Shown: positions 7,738-16,322 of the stretch, piece by piece
Layout: each line of letters starts with the position of its first letter
Numbering within the stretch: position 1 is the first letter of the stretch
NCBI GenBank assembly: GCA_002840275.1
Contig: PHAB01000020.1
Location: 1 to 64,000, forward strand
Source: Firmicutes bacterium HGW-Firmicutes-14
GTDB lineage: Bacteria; Bacillota; Thermincolia; Thermincolales; UBA2595
Length of the DNA: 64,000 bases
Reading direction: 5' to 3'
The notes under the pieces: generated by a model
The model's input: only the letters and a program-made list of their open reading frames with translations
Databases searched by the model: none
Told to the model about the DNA's origin: nothing
Program-made: the position numbers and the translations under genes

Positions 7738-8631
7738 ATGGGTGTCAACCGGAGGACTTTTCTGAAACTGTCCGGCTTGGTAGCTGCCGGTGCAGCAGCA
7801 GGCGGGATGGCCGGTCCGGCTGCCGCCGGGGGTTCGGTGCCGGAAGGCATACCGGGTGTGGAACACAAGGCTATGCTGAATGATGTTTCCAGGTGTATCG
7901 GCTGTCTCAGTTGTGCCGTTGCCTGCAAAAAAGCGAATAAATTACCCGGCGTTTTTGAATATTCCCCTGCTACCGGCGGGGAAACATGGACAACTGTAAA
8001 GTTTCTTGAGCAGGACAGTGAAGCTCCGAAGAAGAGGATTAACTTAAAAGTACAATGTATGCACTGCGGCCAGGCCAGTTGTGCTGCTGTCTGCCCCACA
8101 GGGGCAGCTCATAAAAGGAATGACGGAATTACTGTTATTGACCAGAATGTCTGTATAGGGTGCAAATACTGTGTTATGGCCTGCCCGTTCAACGTCCCCG
8201 GTTATTCCGAAGAAACAGGCACAGTAAGGAAGTGCAACCTCTGTGAATCAAGGCTGGGGGAAGGCAATATCCCGGCCTGTGCGGAAGCTTGTCCCGCAGG
8301 GGCCGTGGAATTTGGCAATTATGAAGAATTGCTGGCCAAGGCCGGGGCCAGGGTTGATTACCTTAAAGCCAATGGTAATCCTGATGCGGTTATTTATGGA
8401 CAGAAAGAACTTAACGGGCTGAAGACATTGTATGTTCTGCCTGCTGCAGCGAAGGACAGCGGCCTCCCTGGAGATCCCAGGATGGCTACGGGTGATTCTC
8501 TGACCAAATGGACTGCCGGTCTGCTGACAGCCGGATTGTTGGTGACCATTCCCCTGAGGTCGGTCTTCAATGATATAGAAGGTCAGGACAACACCACAGA
8601 CAGGGAAAAAGGGGGGAACAAAGATGATTAA
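7738..8631 (+). CDS. hybA: HybA-like four-cluster ferredoxin subunit, Tat signal
   Basis: This 297-residue protein begins with a Tat motif (NRRTFLK, then an Ala/Gly-rich hydrophobic core). Four cysteine sets follow: CIGCLSCAVAC, CMHCGQASCAAVC, CIGCKYCVMAC, and a C-terminal CNLC...CAEAC, enough for four [4Fe-4S] clusters. A hydrophobic helix near the C-terminus (WTAGLLTAGLLVTIPL) should anchor it. HybA-type subunits link the small subunit to the membrane quinone module. An in-frame ATG lies 21 bases upstream, but AAGGGAGTG is spaced correctly only for the ATG at 7738. The gene overlaps the next one by 8 bases. Confidence 0.92.
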   Translation: MGVNRRTFLKLSGLVAAGAAAGGMAGPAAAGGSVPEGIPGVEHKAMLNDVSRCIGCLSCAVACKKANKLPGVFEYSPATGGETWTTVKFLEQDSEAPKKRINLKVQCMHCGQASCAAVCPTGAAHKRNDGITVIDQNVCIGCKYCVMACPFNVPGYSEETGTVRKCNLCESRLGEGNIPACAEACPAGAVEFGNYEELLAKAGARVDYLKANGNPDAVIYGQKELNGLKTLYVLPAAAKDSGLPGDPRMATGDSLTKWTAGLLTAGLLVTIPLRSVFNDIEGQDNTTDREKGGNKDD

Positions 8632-9523
8632 TGAGGGTTGGGGGCTGCCGGTTGCGATTTACCTGTTTCTGGGAGGGCTTGCCGCTGCGGCGTATTATAT
8701 CGGAGTGACTGCCGATATCGTGAGTAAGGGAAGGTTTAGCAACCTGGCCAGGCTGGGTTCTTATATTGTTGTTGTACCTATAGCCTTAGGATTGTTGATG
8801 CTCCTGCTGGATTTAGGGAAGCCATTGAAGTTCTGGCACCTGATGATTCAAAATGGACCGCTGAATGACGGACTGATTTTCCGGCCGTCCTCGGCGATGT
8901 CCCTGGGTGTATGGCTGCTTAACGGTTTTTCACTGTTCTGCGGGTTGGTATATCCGCTGTTGTGGCTGGCTCACGACCGAAAAATCCCCGGGATATTCGG
9001 GAAGGACAGTTTTAGGCAGCTTATAGGGATAATGGGCCTGCCTTTTGCCGTAATGGTTGCAGTCTATACTGGGGTTCTTCTGTCTGTGACAACCCAGCCC
9101 ATATGGGCTGACACACCGCTGCTGCCCGTCCTGTTTGTTATTTCTGCGACTTCTACGGGTTTGGCCGCTATTTCCCTGGCGCTCCTGTTTTTCAGGAATG
9201 ATGATGCGGAAGCCATGTTAAGACTTGAACGAGGGGACAGGATACTTATTATCCTGGAACTGGCCGTGGTGGCAGTGTTGTTTATCTGGCTGCTTTTCTC
9301 ACCCGCGGCGGGAGGCCCGGTCAGAGACCTGCTCATCGGCAGGTATGCGGTGTTCTTCTGGATCGGATTTATAATTCCGGGACTTCTCCTGCCATTATAT
9401 GTACAGCTGTACATTAAGAGGAACCGCGGTCTGGTGCTGAAAAACCTGGCCATAACCTCTTCACTGCTGGTGCTGGTCGGAGGATTTTACCTGAGATATA
9501 TTATGATTCTCGCGGCAGGCTAA
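8624..9523 (+). CDS. hybB: HybB/NrfD-like integral membrane subunit
   Basis: This 299-residue, strongly hydrophobic protein has about eight to nine transmembrane helices in the NrfD/PsrC arrangement, opening with GLPVAIYLFLGGLAAAAYYIG. NrfD-family subunits bind quinone and contain no heme. With the HybA-like ferredoxin it should pass electrons between the exported hydrogenase and menaquinone. The start codon lies inside the end of the preceding gene, giving tight coupling. It is the last gene of the hydrogenase operon, and a hairpin follows. Confidence 0.9.
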   Translation: MINEGWGLPVAIYLFLGGLAAAAYYIGVTADIVSKGRFSNLARLGSYIVVVPIALGLLMLLLDLGKPLKFWHLMIQNGPLNDGLIFRPSSAMSLGVWLLNGFSLFCGLVYPLLWLAHDRKIPGIFGKDSFRQLIGIMGLPFAVMVAVYTGVLLSVTTQPIWADTPLLPVLFVISATSTGLAAISLALLFFRNDDAEAMLRLERGDRILIILELAVVAVLFIWLLFSPAAGGPVRDLLIGRYAVFFWIGFIIPGLLLPLYVQLYIKRNRGLVLKNLAITSSLLVLVGGFYLRYIMILAAG

Positions 9524-9539
9524 TTCACCATAGAAACAG

Positions 9540-9590
9540 AGAGTGACAGATATTGTCCGGAAGACGGTCTGATGTCACTCTTAATGTTTT
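9540..9590 (+). terminator. Likely terminator of the hydrogenase operon
   Basis: AGAGTGACA (9540-9548) pairs with TGTCACTCT (9573-9581), with a T-rich but interrupted tail. No gene is seen in the rest of 9591-9745. Confidence 0.55.
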
Positions 9591-9745
9591 CTTGGATAGA
9601 ATTAACCTGCTGGTTTATTTTCGCCCTTGGGAAACACAACCTCCCCTTACTCTTTTTTCCCCTGCAACCTGTAACTTATTATTTATTTAATCATAATATG
9701 TAATAGATTATCTGAAAAAAAATTCTTCGGCAGGAGGCAGAGGAT

Positions 9746-10120
9746 ATGAGTAATCTACCTATTGACCCCAATCTTATCCCATTGCTCAGGGGGGTGCATC
9801 CTTACCTTGGTTCAAAAGGGAAGGTTGTCACTGACAGTATCCTGAGTTTGGTTGATGTTGTGACAAGCCCGCACGGGCAGAACGCGGCAGAAACAATAAG
9901 CAGGGCTTTTACAACCTATGGGGTAAATGACCGTATGATTACGGTGAATACCCGCAAAGGTCCGGTAACATTATCCCTCAATAACGCTTTTACCCTTTTT
10001 CTTATTCTGATTCTCCTGATATTATCAGGAAACCTGCTGGCATTCAGTGAATCTATGTATAGCGCATCACCAGACAGTGCTGAGGAGCCGGATTCCGGTT
10101 ATGAAAACCTCGCTGTATAA
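9746..10120 (+). CDS. Hypothetical protein with one C-terminal transmembrane helix
   Basis: This 124-residue protein starts at ATG after CAGGAGG. It was not recognised. The N-terminal 75 residues are soluble and helical (LIPLLRGVHPYL, VTDSILSLVDVV). A single strong membrane helix follows (FTLFLILILLILSGNLLAF, about 88-106), then a short acidic tail. It sits 12 bases before murF, so the two may be co-transcribed. That is the only hint of function. Confidence 0.65.
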   Translation: MSNLPIDPNLIPLLRGVHPYLGSKGKVVTDSILSLVDVVTSPHGQNAAETISRAFTTYGVNDRMITVNTRKGPVTLSLNNAFTLFLILILLILSGNLLAFSESMYSASPDSAEEPDSGYENLAV

Positions 10121-10132
10121 GAAGGTGGTCCT

Positions 10133-11536
10133 GTGCTCAGGTTAACTGCCGGCGAATTAGCTGAAATTATGGGAGGGACCCTGATAAAGGGAGAAGCCGA
10201 TACAAAAATTAAAGGCATCATGGCGAAATGTGCCCGGGTACAGCCCGGATTTCTGTATTTTGATGTTGTGGGAGGTAAGGGTGGTAATGAGAATATCCTA
10301 ACCGCCCTCGAGAATGGCGCTGCAAGTTTTGTGATATCGAAACACAAGAAACAGCTTCCCTTTGAAGACCCGAATATTCCGGTTATTTCCGCGCCCAGGG
10401 TTTGGGATGCGTTTTGGGCTGTCGTTAAATATTACCGGGACCAGTATGACATTCCGGTTGTCGGGGTAACAGGTACTTCGGGGAAGACAACCACTAAAGA
10501 AATGATTACCGCTGTTTTTCGTCAGAGATGGAAGGTATTAAAAACAGTGGGGAATATGAACCTGCCGGATTTTGTTCCATCCCACCTTTTGCGGCTGCAT
10601 TACGGTTACCAGGCGGCGGTTTTTGAAATGGGAATGAACAGGCCGGGGCATATTGCCAAACAAGCAAGGATAATACGGCCACAGGTTGGGGTAATTACCC
10701 ACATCGGGGCCGGGCATGTGGAACATCTTGGCAGTCTGGAAAAAGTAATAGAGGAAAAGGCGGGCATTATTGAAGGGATTCCGGAAAACGGGTACCTGGT
10801 GCTTAATGCCGATGATATTAACACCGGCAAAGTGGATATTTCCGGTTTTAAAGGCAGGGTTATCTATTACGGCCTGGATAACAAGGCCGATTATATGGCC
10901 CGGGACATTATACACAGGGGGCGGTGGACAACATTTAATGTTCTGATCGATGGTCAAAACTACCGTTTTTCCATCCCGGCGCTGGGGAGGCATAATGTAT
11001 ACAACGCCCTGGCAGCCATTGCCGTTGCCCGGATCTATGATTTTGAGCCTGAAATGATAAAAAAAGGCTTGACCCGGTATTTAAAACCAAAAATGCGGCT
11101 GCAGTTTGTCAAGGGAAGAAATAACTGTGTCCTGATTAATGATTCATATAATGCCAATCCTGATTCAATGATGGCCGGGCTGGAAGTACTTTCCGGATGT
11201 AAGGAGGGCAGGACAAAGGTAGCTGTTTTGGGCAACATGCTGGAACAGGGTCGGGAGACTGTTATAAACCACCGCCGTGTGGGGCAGAAAGCTGCCCAGC
11301 TAAAAATTGACTGGCTTGTCACAGTCGGTGCTCTGGCCAGGGAGATTGCCAGTGGAGCTGCCATGACCTCAAAGGATATGAAAATATGGTCTTTTCGATT
11401 GAAACAGCAAGCCATAAAGTTTTTGAAAAACAACCTGCCTCCCGAATCTGTCGTATTTGTTAAAGGCTCCAGGGGAGCTTACATGGAAAGAGTCGTTAGG
11501 GAATTAAGAGACCGGGAGGGAGAAATTACCCGGTAA
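10133..11536 (+). CDS. murF: UDP-N-acetylmuramoyl-tripeptide--D-alanyl-D-alanine ligase (MurF-like)
   Basis: This 467-residue Mur ligase has all three family domains. The N-terminal UDP-binding domain contains LTAGELAEIMGG. The central ATPase has the P-loop GVTGTSGKTTTKEM (about residue 109), GMNRPGHI and the carbamylated-Lys region. The C-terminal ligase domain contains NDSYNANPDSMMAGLE and LGNMLEQG. MurF adds D-Ala-D-Ala to the peptidoglycan precursor in the cytoplasm. The NANPDSM motif and HIGxGHVEHLGS support MurF over MurC/D/E. The GTG start follows AAGGTGG. The gene stands outside a dcw cluster, so a second paralogue used in sporulation or in a special context is possible. Confidence 0.88.
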   Translation: MLRLTAGELAEIMGGTLIKGEADTKIKGIMAKCARVQPGFLYFDVVGGKGGNENILTALENGAASFVISKHKKQLPFEDPNIPVISAPRVWDAFWAVVKYYRDQYDIPVVGVTGTSGKTTTKEMITAVFRQRWKVLKTVGNMNLPDFVPSHLLRLHYGYQAAVFEMGMNRPGHIAKQARIIRPQVGVITHIGAGHVEHLGSLEKVIEEKAGIIEGIPENGYLVLNADDINTGKVDISGFKGRVIYYGLDNKADYMARDIIHRGRWTTFNVLIDGQNYRFSIPALGRHNVYNALAAIAVARIYDFEPEMIKKGLTRYLKPKMRLQFVKGRNNCVLINDSYNANPDSMMAGLEVLSGCKEGRTKVAVLGNMLEQGRETVINHRRVGQKAAQLKIDWLVTVGALAREIASGAAMTSKDMKIWSFRLKQQAIKFLKNNLPPESVVFVKGSRGAYMERVVRELRDREGEITR

Positions 11537-11543
11537 GCAAGAA

Positions 11544-11580
11544 AAAACAGCGCTCCGGAAGGAGTGCTGTTTTTTTTTTT
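11544..11580. terminator. Bidirectional terminator between murF and the coat-protein gene
   Basis: CAGCGCTCC-GGAA-GGAGTGCTG is flanked by A6 on the left and T12 on the right, so it forms a hairpin with a T-run on both strands. It serves murF from the left and the minus-strand gene ending at 11588 from the right. Confidence 0.9.
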
Positions 11581-11587
11581 AATGTTC

Positions 11588-12016
11588 TTAGAAAAACGGA
11601 AAGAACAGGAAGGGGAAGAAGAATGGGAAAAACCTTCGACGCCTGAACCCAAAGAAAAAGCCGCCGAACGGATTGCCGAACGGATTACCGAACGGATTGC
11701 CGAATTCAGGGTCATTGCCAAATGAGGGCCCAAAATCAAAACCCAGGTGAGAACCATCGCAAGGATTGACAGGCCCACACGGCATTTGCATTCCCGGCAT
11801 ATGCATCCCGGGCATCATTCCGGGCATCATTCCGGGCATCATCCCGGGCATCATTCCGGGCATCATATCGGGCATCATCCCGGGCATCATATCGGGCATC
11901 ATCATGGTTTCATCCATAACTCCCCCGAGCATGAGGGGCATCTCCATTGGAATCATGTAATTATAGTTACAGTTGACATTATAGTTTACTTTTGGTTTTC
12001 TTCTGCGTCTATCCAT
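11588..12016 (-). CDS. Met-Met-Pro-Gly repeat protein, putative spore-coat component
   Basis: This 142-residue protein has an unusual composition. A basic, Asn/Tyr-rich start (MDRRRRK, NYNVNCNYNY) is followed by eight MMP(G/D) tetrapeptides, GMHMPGMQMPCGPVNPC, an FG-rich stretch with three NPFG units, and an extremely aromatic tail (RRRRFFPFFFPF...). The repeats are encoded by perfect or near-perfect 12-base units. The ribosome site is GGAAAGGAGG, and a sigmaK-like promoter lies about 45 bases upstream. It is the last gene on the minus strand after the CotE/YheCD/amidoligase genes. A structural coat role, perhaps as a substrate of the neighbouring ligases, is inferred. The family was not recognised. 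Confidence 0.75.
   Translation of the reverse strand: MDRRRRKPKVNYNVNCNYNYMIPMEMPLMLGGVMDETMMMPDMMPGMMPDMMPGMMPGMMPGMMPGMMPGMHMPGMQMPCGPVNPCDGSHLGFDFGPSFGNDPEFGNPFGNPFGNPFGGFFFGFRRRRFFPFFFPFLFFPFF
11809..11912. repeat. Eight copies of a 12-bp direct repeat (GGGCATCAT core)
   Basis: Units such as GGGCATCATTCC and GGGCATCATCCC repeat without spacers and encode MMPG/MMPD on the minus strand. A second 12-bp repeat (three units of GAACGGATTRCC, about 11664-11700) encodes NPFG. Both look like slippage-prone coding repeats. Confidence 0.9.
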
Positions 12017-12061
12017 GATATATTGCTCCTCCTTTCCTTTGTCATATTAATTGCTTCACAA

Positions 12062-12088
12062 TATTATATGAATACATTTGCATATGGT
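12062..12088 (-). promoter_or_regulatory. SigmaK-type promoter for the repeat protein
   Basis: On the minus strand, AC (12088-12087), 16 bases, then CATATAATA (12070-12062) fits the sigmaK consensus AC-N16-CATANNNTA exactly. The implied start is about 40 bases before the ATG at 12016. Mother-cell expression late in sporulation is inferred. Confidence 0.6.
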
Positions 12089-12106
12089 TACAATTCTACA
12101 GTTATG

Positions 12107-13702
12107 TTAATCCTGGCCCGGCAGACCCCATGATTTACGCAGGTCTGTCTTTTCATTCCAATGGGACCGGGTTTTGATGAGGTTGACCAGTGAGGCCATG
12201 TGTGGGGCATATTTGCTGTGCTGCGGGGTCAGGGTGATATCTTCCCAGAGCTCATTGAAGATATCATAAAAGTACGATTTCTTTGCCAGGTAAAAGGCTT
12301 TTTGCATCTCCACATCAGTAAAGCAGTCTCTGGGTAAGGCCATATAATTTGCAGCCACGATTTTTGCCAGGCACAGGCAGCCTGAAGTAAGTTCCGGGGA
12401 AATAAGCCAGCTTCCCGGGGTCCGGTACTCAAAACCTCCGTGGGGTTTGAGCCTTATACTCCCCAGCCAGCCATATTGTTTCCTTCGCCGGGCTGATGTG
12501 GCCGGGTCTTCAGCCAGCATTACCGGTATGGCCAGGTAATTATCAAGGGCTCTCAGAAGCCTGGAACAGAGCGGCACATTACTGAAGTGGATATGTCCCC
12601 CTATCTGATAACGATCAAAATGCAGGCTCCCGGCGAGCCATTCAATATGTGGAGGAATGATTTTCTGGGCTTCTTTCAAACCATCCCGGATTTTCTCTGT
12701 AAGCTTCAGGGGACAAAAATCGGGAGCGGGCCTTACCTCTGCCAGGGGGAAAAACCGTCCTTCCCGGTGTTCACTCCGCTCGTCATACCCGATCAGCCCT
12801 TCCCTGTCCATATATTCAGAGGCATATACCATCCGGCCGGACAGGGTGTCTCTGAGCATAAACTCAGGGTCGGCGCCCAGGAGGACATCTTCTTTTTTTG
12901 TTATTTCATTCGAAGCCTGTTCAGAAAACAGTTCTGTCTGGACAAAACCATGGCGGGCAGATAACGGCTGCCGGTTGCTTTCAGCCGGGATGGAACAGTG
13001 TTTCTGTATGGCCTGCCGGAAGAGGCTGAGGGCCTTGGGCGGCAGGAACGGTACGGGGGTGACATCCAGTACTGTCGCGCGTCCGCGGGCATCGATACAG
13101 GTATGAACAGCACCGAAATCAAGGCCCAAAACATGCATCGCCCTCTGGGCCAGAAGGCACACTTTGCGGGTATCCATATCCAGGTCGGCCGGAATCTCCT
13201 CATATTCCCACAAAAGGTCTGCCCGGTGTACTTTGCTGTTGGTCTTGACAGGTATTTTTTTGGTTAACAGTAAGCAGTTCAGGTCAAAAAAATAAACATT
13301 ATACTTTTTTACAGCATCAATATATTCAACAAAAAAATCAGCCCCGGAACTGCCTGCCTGTCTGAAATCCGAAACCGGTTTCTCCTGCTGCAGGTTCACC
13401 GCGAAGTCAAACTTCTTTCCAATCATCGGGTAACGGGAATCGGGTCTTGGCATGACGATACGGGGTCTGCGTATCCTGTTCAGCCCCAATATCCTGAATA
13501 AATTTTCCTTGTCAAGGCAGTTTTTAAGAGGTTCTTTCCTGTTTAATACAATGGCTGCGTTATCATCAGGACCGTCCGGATTGCCCCAGCGGAGAAGGAT
13601 TTGGCAGCCTTTAACCGGTTTTGTTGTCTGGGTGAAGTTTTTAAAAGCTGTGAGCAGCTCCGGCTGAGTGAACCTGCTGTCATAAAGAAAAGCCAGTTTC
13701 AT
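12107..13702 (-). CDS. ATP-grasp / COOH-NH2 amidoligase fusion protein
   Basis: This 531-residue protein has two parts. Residues 1-240 look like a divergent RimK/ATP-grasp fold (LLRWGNPDGPDDNAAIVLNRKE, FFVEYIDAVKKYNVY, HTCIDARGRATVLDVTPVP). Residues ~270-515 carry the glutamine-synthetase-like amidoligase signatures GADPEFML, GGHIHFS (near 367) and FEYRTPGSW (near 425), as in the phage-type COOH-NH2 ligase-type 2 family. Such enzymes are predicted to form amide bonds with amino groups using ATP. ATG follows AAGGAGG. It lies directly downstream of four YheC/YheD ATP-grasp genes and upstream of the MMPG-repeat gene, which suggests peptide ligation or protein modification during spore-coat assembly. 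Substrate unknown. Confidence 0.78.
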   Translation of the reverse strand: MKLAFLYDSRFTQPELLTAFKNFTQTTKPVKGCQILLRWGNPDGPDDNAAIVLNRKEPLKNCLDKENLFRILGLNRIRRPRIVMPRPDSRYPMIGKKFDFAVNLQQEKPVSDFRQAGSSGADFFVEYIDAVKKYNVYFFDLNCLLLTKKIPVKTNSKVHRADLLWEYEEIPADLDMDTRKVCLLAQRAMHVLGLDFGAVHTCIDARGRATVLDVTPVPFLPPKALSLFRQAIQKHCSIPAESNRQPLSARHGFVQTELFSEQASNEITKKEDVLLGADPEFMLRDTLSGRMVYASEYMDREGLIGYDERSEHREGRFFPLAEVRPAPDFCPLKLTEKIRDGLKEAQKIIPPHIEWLAGSLHFDRYQIGGHIHFSNVPLCSRLLRALDNYLAIPVMLAEDPATSARRRKQYGWLGSIRLKPHGGFEYRTPGSWLISPELTSGCLCLAKIVAANYMALPRDCFTDVEMQKAFYLAKKSYFYDIFNELWEDITLTPQHSKYAPHMASLVNLIKTRSHWNEKTDLRKSWGLPGQD

Positions 13703-13738
13703 TTGGTAACCTCCTTGACCGGCCGGTGTAACCGCCGG

Positions 13739-14845
13739 TTACGGATAGAATTTGGAGTCAAGATAATGGACATAATGAATGAGCCGGACCAGTGATTTGG
13801 CTCTGATCAGTTTTTCGTCAAACCGGAAAGGTTTCGAATTGGCTTCAAAGAACCAGACCCTGCCTGTTTTATCTATACCTACATCCATTTCCAGTTCCCC
13901 AAATGATGCCCTGTATCCCTTTTCAATTGCCCTTGGGACAGACACCTGTATTTCCTGCAGTTTGTTAAGTACGTGACTGGAGGAGAAACCATGGGTATTT
14001 GAGGATTCCATGATCACCTGCTCTGCCGGGAGGCGGGTACCCCCGTAAAGGACATGGGTGGTAATGCTTCTGTCTCCGGCGATTCTCGCAGCAATACCGG
14101 TCTTTTGCCATTTGCCGGCACGGTTTTTTTGCATAAGCAGCCTCAGGTCAAAGGGACGGTCCCTGAACCTGGCCAGGGTAATAAACTGTTGTACCAGGTA
14201 ACCTGTCGTATCCTCCGGTGAAGGCAGTTCCGATACCAGCTGGCTGCACCGGGACACCAGGCCCTCTCTTTGTTCCTGGTTGAGGGTTTGATGGATGAAG
14301 TGAAATGTCCTGTTCCCCTTCTTTGAAACTTTAAACATTTCATTACCCAGGCTATTGGCAGAGGGTTTAAGAAAAACTGAACGGTGTTTGCCGAGCATCC
14401 CGGCTATTGTTTCGGGACTGCTTAACAGCCGGGTTTCCGGTAAAAAATGCTTTGTCCCGTCATTACCGGATAATATTTTGTGAGTTTTCCACTTGTCAAG
14501 AAAACAGGGATTGAAAATCCGGGGACCGTATTTTTGCCTGAGAAGGGCCAGGACTTCTGCTGTGTCTGCCCTGTTCTCCAGGGTCCGGTTGGGAATCCGG
14601 TTGTATATTACGGTAGGCAGGGGGCAGGCCCGGCGTTCCCATTCATCTGTGTTGCGGTTAAAGTGATATCCCATTACCGCACTTTTTGACCAGTCAATAT
14701 CAAAAGGGCTGAAAACAAATGCTATGCAATCCATTCGTTCGGCATATTCAATTATCTCAGTAAATGATTCATTCTGACCTCCTACGAACGGATTGGAGTT
14801 GGCTCTGGCCATACTTAGAATGCCGAGGATAGGACCAATTTTCAA
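13739..14845 (-). CDS. YheC/YheD family ATP-grasp protein (short form)
   Basis: This 368-residue protein has the family core: GPILGILSMARANSNPF at the start, VIYNRIPNR, FNPCFLDKWKTHKIL, VFLKPSANSLG, PFDLRLLMQKN, and the metal-binding end MDVGIDKTGRVWFFEANSKPFRF. YheC/YheD proteins in Bacillus are linked to the spore, and the fold predicts ATP-dependent carboxylate-amine ligation. Unlike its three upstream relatives it lacks the ~100-residue N-terminal beta domain and begins directly with the GPLIGI-type segment. The start is TTG after GGAGGCGG. It is 13 bases from the upstream paralogue, clearly in the same operon. Confidence 0.85.
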   Translation of the reverse strand: MKIGPILGILSMARANSNPFVGGQNESFTEIIEYAERMDCIAFVFSPFDIDWSKSAVMGYHFNRNTDEWERRACPLPTVIYNRIPNRTLENRADTAEVLALLRQKYGPRIFNPCFLDKWKTHKILSGNDGTKHFLPETRLLSSPETIAGMLGKHRSVFLKPSANSLGNEMFKVSKKGNRTFHFIHQTLNQEQREGLVSRCSQLVSELPSPEDTTGYLVQQFITLARFRDRPFDLRLLMQKNRAGKWQKTGIAARIAGDRSITTHVLYGGTRLPAEQVIMESSNTHGFSSSHVLNKLQEIQVSVPRAIEKGYRASFGELEMDVGIDKTGRVWFFEANSKPFRFDEKLIRAKSLVRLIHYVHYLDSKFYP

Positions 14846-14858
14846 GCATGCCGCCTCC

Positions 14859-16322
14859 TTATGGAATCAGGTCCCCGTGGTGCCGGTAAAACCCTGCCAG
14901 CAGTTTGGCGAATTCGAGAGGACGCATCAGGGAACGCTCTATAATTTTTGAGGTGCTGTTTTTCGATACCAGGACCCTGAAAGGTTTAGAATTTATTTCG
15001 ATCAGCCATACCTTGCCTTCGCGATCAATCCCCAAATCCAGGCCAAGTTCACCCCAGGTCAGTCCTGTGCCCTTTTCAAGAGCAGAAGGTATTAACTGAA
15101 TGACCCTGCGTATTTCTTCTCCCAGACCGTCCCTGGCACGAAAATCAGTGTTGAATACCTTTTCCAGGACAGTAGAGATAGGCAGAGCTTTTCCACCGTC
15201 ACTGATATTGGAAAGAAAATTTCCTGTATCTGCTTTTCGGACATAAATTTTTGTCCGCCGCCAATTTCCCCACTTGTCTTTTTGGGCCAAAACCCTTATA
15301 TCGAAGGGGCAGTCTTCATATTCCGCCAGGTGCAGGTCTTTCTGGACGATGAAGGTCTTTTTACCCATTACAGGTTTCAAAACATCGACAAGCGCCTTGA
15401 AATCACATACTATACCTTCAACGGTCTCTCTTTCCCTGGACCGGTACCGGAATTTATAGTGGCCGGCGCCAATGGTCCTGATATTGATTATCCGGCGTCC
15501 AAGGCTGCCTGATGATGGTTTAAGAAAAACTGAGCCATAAAAATCAAGGTAGTGCCTGATATGATCCGGAGTTTCTACAAGTCTTGTTGGAGGCAGGTAG
15601 CATGCTACTTCGGGACATTTTTCCAGGATTTGATGGGTTTCCCATTTATCAAGAAACATAGGGTTAAAATAAGGTATTCCCAACCGCACTGCCAGTCCGG
15701 TCTTTGCTTCTGTTACCTCCGGTCTTGCCTCTGCAGACCTGGTAGGGATGCGGTCATAAATAACGTCCGGCATCGGCATCCTCAGAGGAACCCATACAGG
15801 AGCGCCGGATTCAGGGTCCGGGTCGGGAGCAGGAACATAACCGGTTATACAGGACATGTCCCAATCTATGTCTTCAGGGCAGAAGACATAGATGAATCCG
15901 TAAATTCCGGGGGCGGAATTAACCAGCGCTGTCAGCAGCGGTTCCTGACTGCCAAACTGGGATTCAGGGAATATGTTCCTGACAGTCAGCAGGCCTATCA
16001 GCGGACCGGCAGACAATATGCCGTCTGTTTCGCAGTATTTAAGTACCAAACCGGCAGCGACCGGAAACCGGGGAATGTCATTCAGGTCAGGGGAAATAAA
16101 GATGACAGGCTGAGATGAGGCGCTGCCTGAACACTGGACCGGACTGACTGTCACTGCCCGGCGAAGGCTGCCGGTCCTGAAGAGGATGGTATTACCAGGT
16201 TTCAACCCCAGTATTTTAATTAACTGTACGGAAAGGTAGATACTGTTTTCCTGTTCACCCAGGACCCCTCCCCATTGGACCCTGGCGAACCTGCATTTTG
16301 GTCTGGTAATGTCTGTGCTCAA
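14859..16322 (-). CDS. YheC/YheD family ATP-grasp protein
   Basis: This 487-residue, full-length family member has an N-terminal beta-rich domain (1-~110, with LSVQLIKILGLKPGNTILF), then AGPLIGLLTV, VIYDRIPTR, FNPMFLDKWETHQIL, VFLKPSSGSLGRRI, CPFDIRVLAQKD and GLDLGIDREGKVWLIEINSKPFRV, whose E-N pair should bind Mg-ATP. The TTG start overlaps the stop codon of the upstream paralogue by four bases, so the two are translationally coupled. Function is inferred from the fold and the coat-gene context: ATP-dependent peptide-bond or amide formation in the mother cell. No substrate can be read from the sequence. Confidence 0.87.
   Translation of the reverse strand: MSTDITRPKCRFARVQWGGVLGEQENSIYLSVQLIKILGLKPGNTILFRTGSLRRAVTVSPVQCSGSASSQPVIFISPDLNDIPRFPVAAGLVLKYCETDGILSAGPLIGLLTVRNIFPESQFGSQEPLLTALVNSAPGIYGFIYVFCPEDIDWDMSCITGYVPAPDPDPESGAPVWVPLRMPMPDVIYDRIPTRSAEARPEVTEAKTGLAVRLGIPYFNPMFLDKWETHQILEKCPEVACYLPPTRLVETPDHIRHYLDFYGSVFLKPSSGSLGRRIINIRTIGAGHYKFRYRSRERETVEGIVCDFKALVDVLKPVMGKKTFIVQKDLHLAEYEDCPFDIRVLAQKDKWGNWRRTKIYVRKADTGNFLSNISDGGKALPISTVLEKVFNTDFRARDGLGEEIRRVIQLIPSALEKGTGLTWGELGLDLGIDREGKVWLIEINSKPFRVLVSKNSTSKIIERSLMRPLEFAKLLAGFYRHHGDLIP

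Noticed and set aside
11809-11912. Short direct repeats as a CRISPR array
   Set aside because: The 12-bp units are contiguous without spacers and lie in a coding frame.
11747-12133. Plus-strand ORF with GHHSGHHPGHH repeats, which could look like a His-rich metal-binding protein
   Set aside because: It is the antisense reading of the 12-bp repeats. The minus-strand frame has the ribosome site, promoter and terminator.
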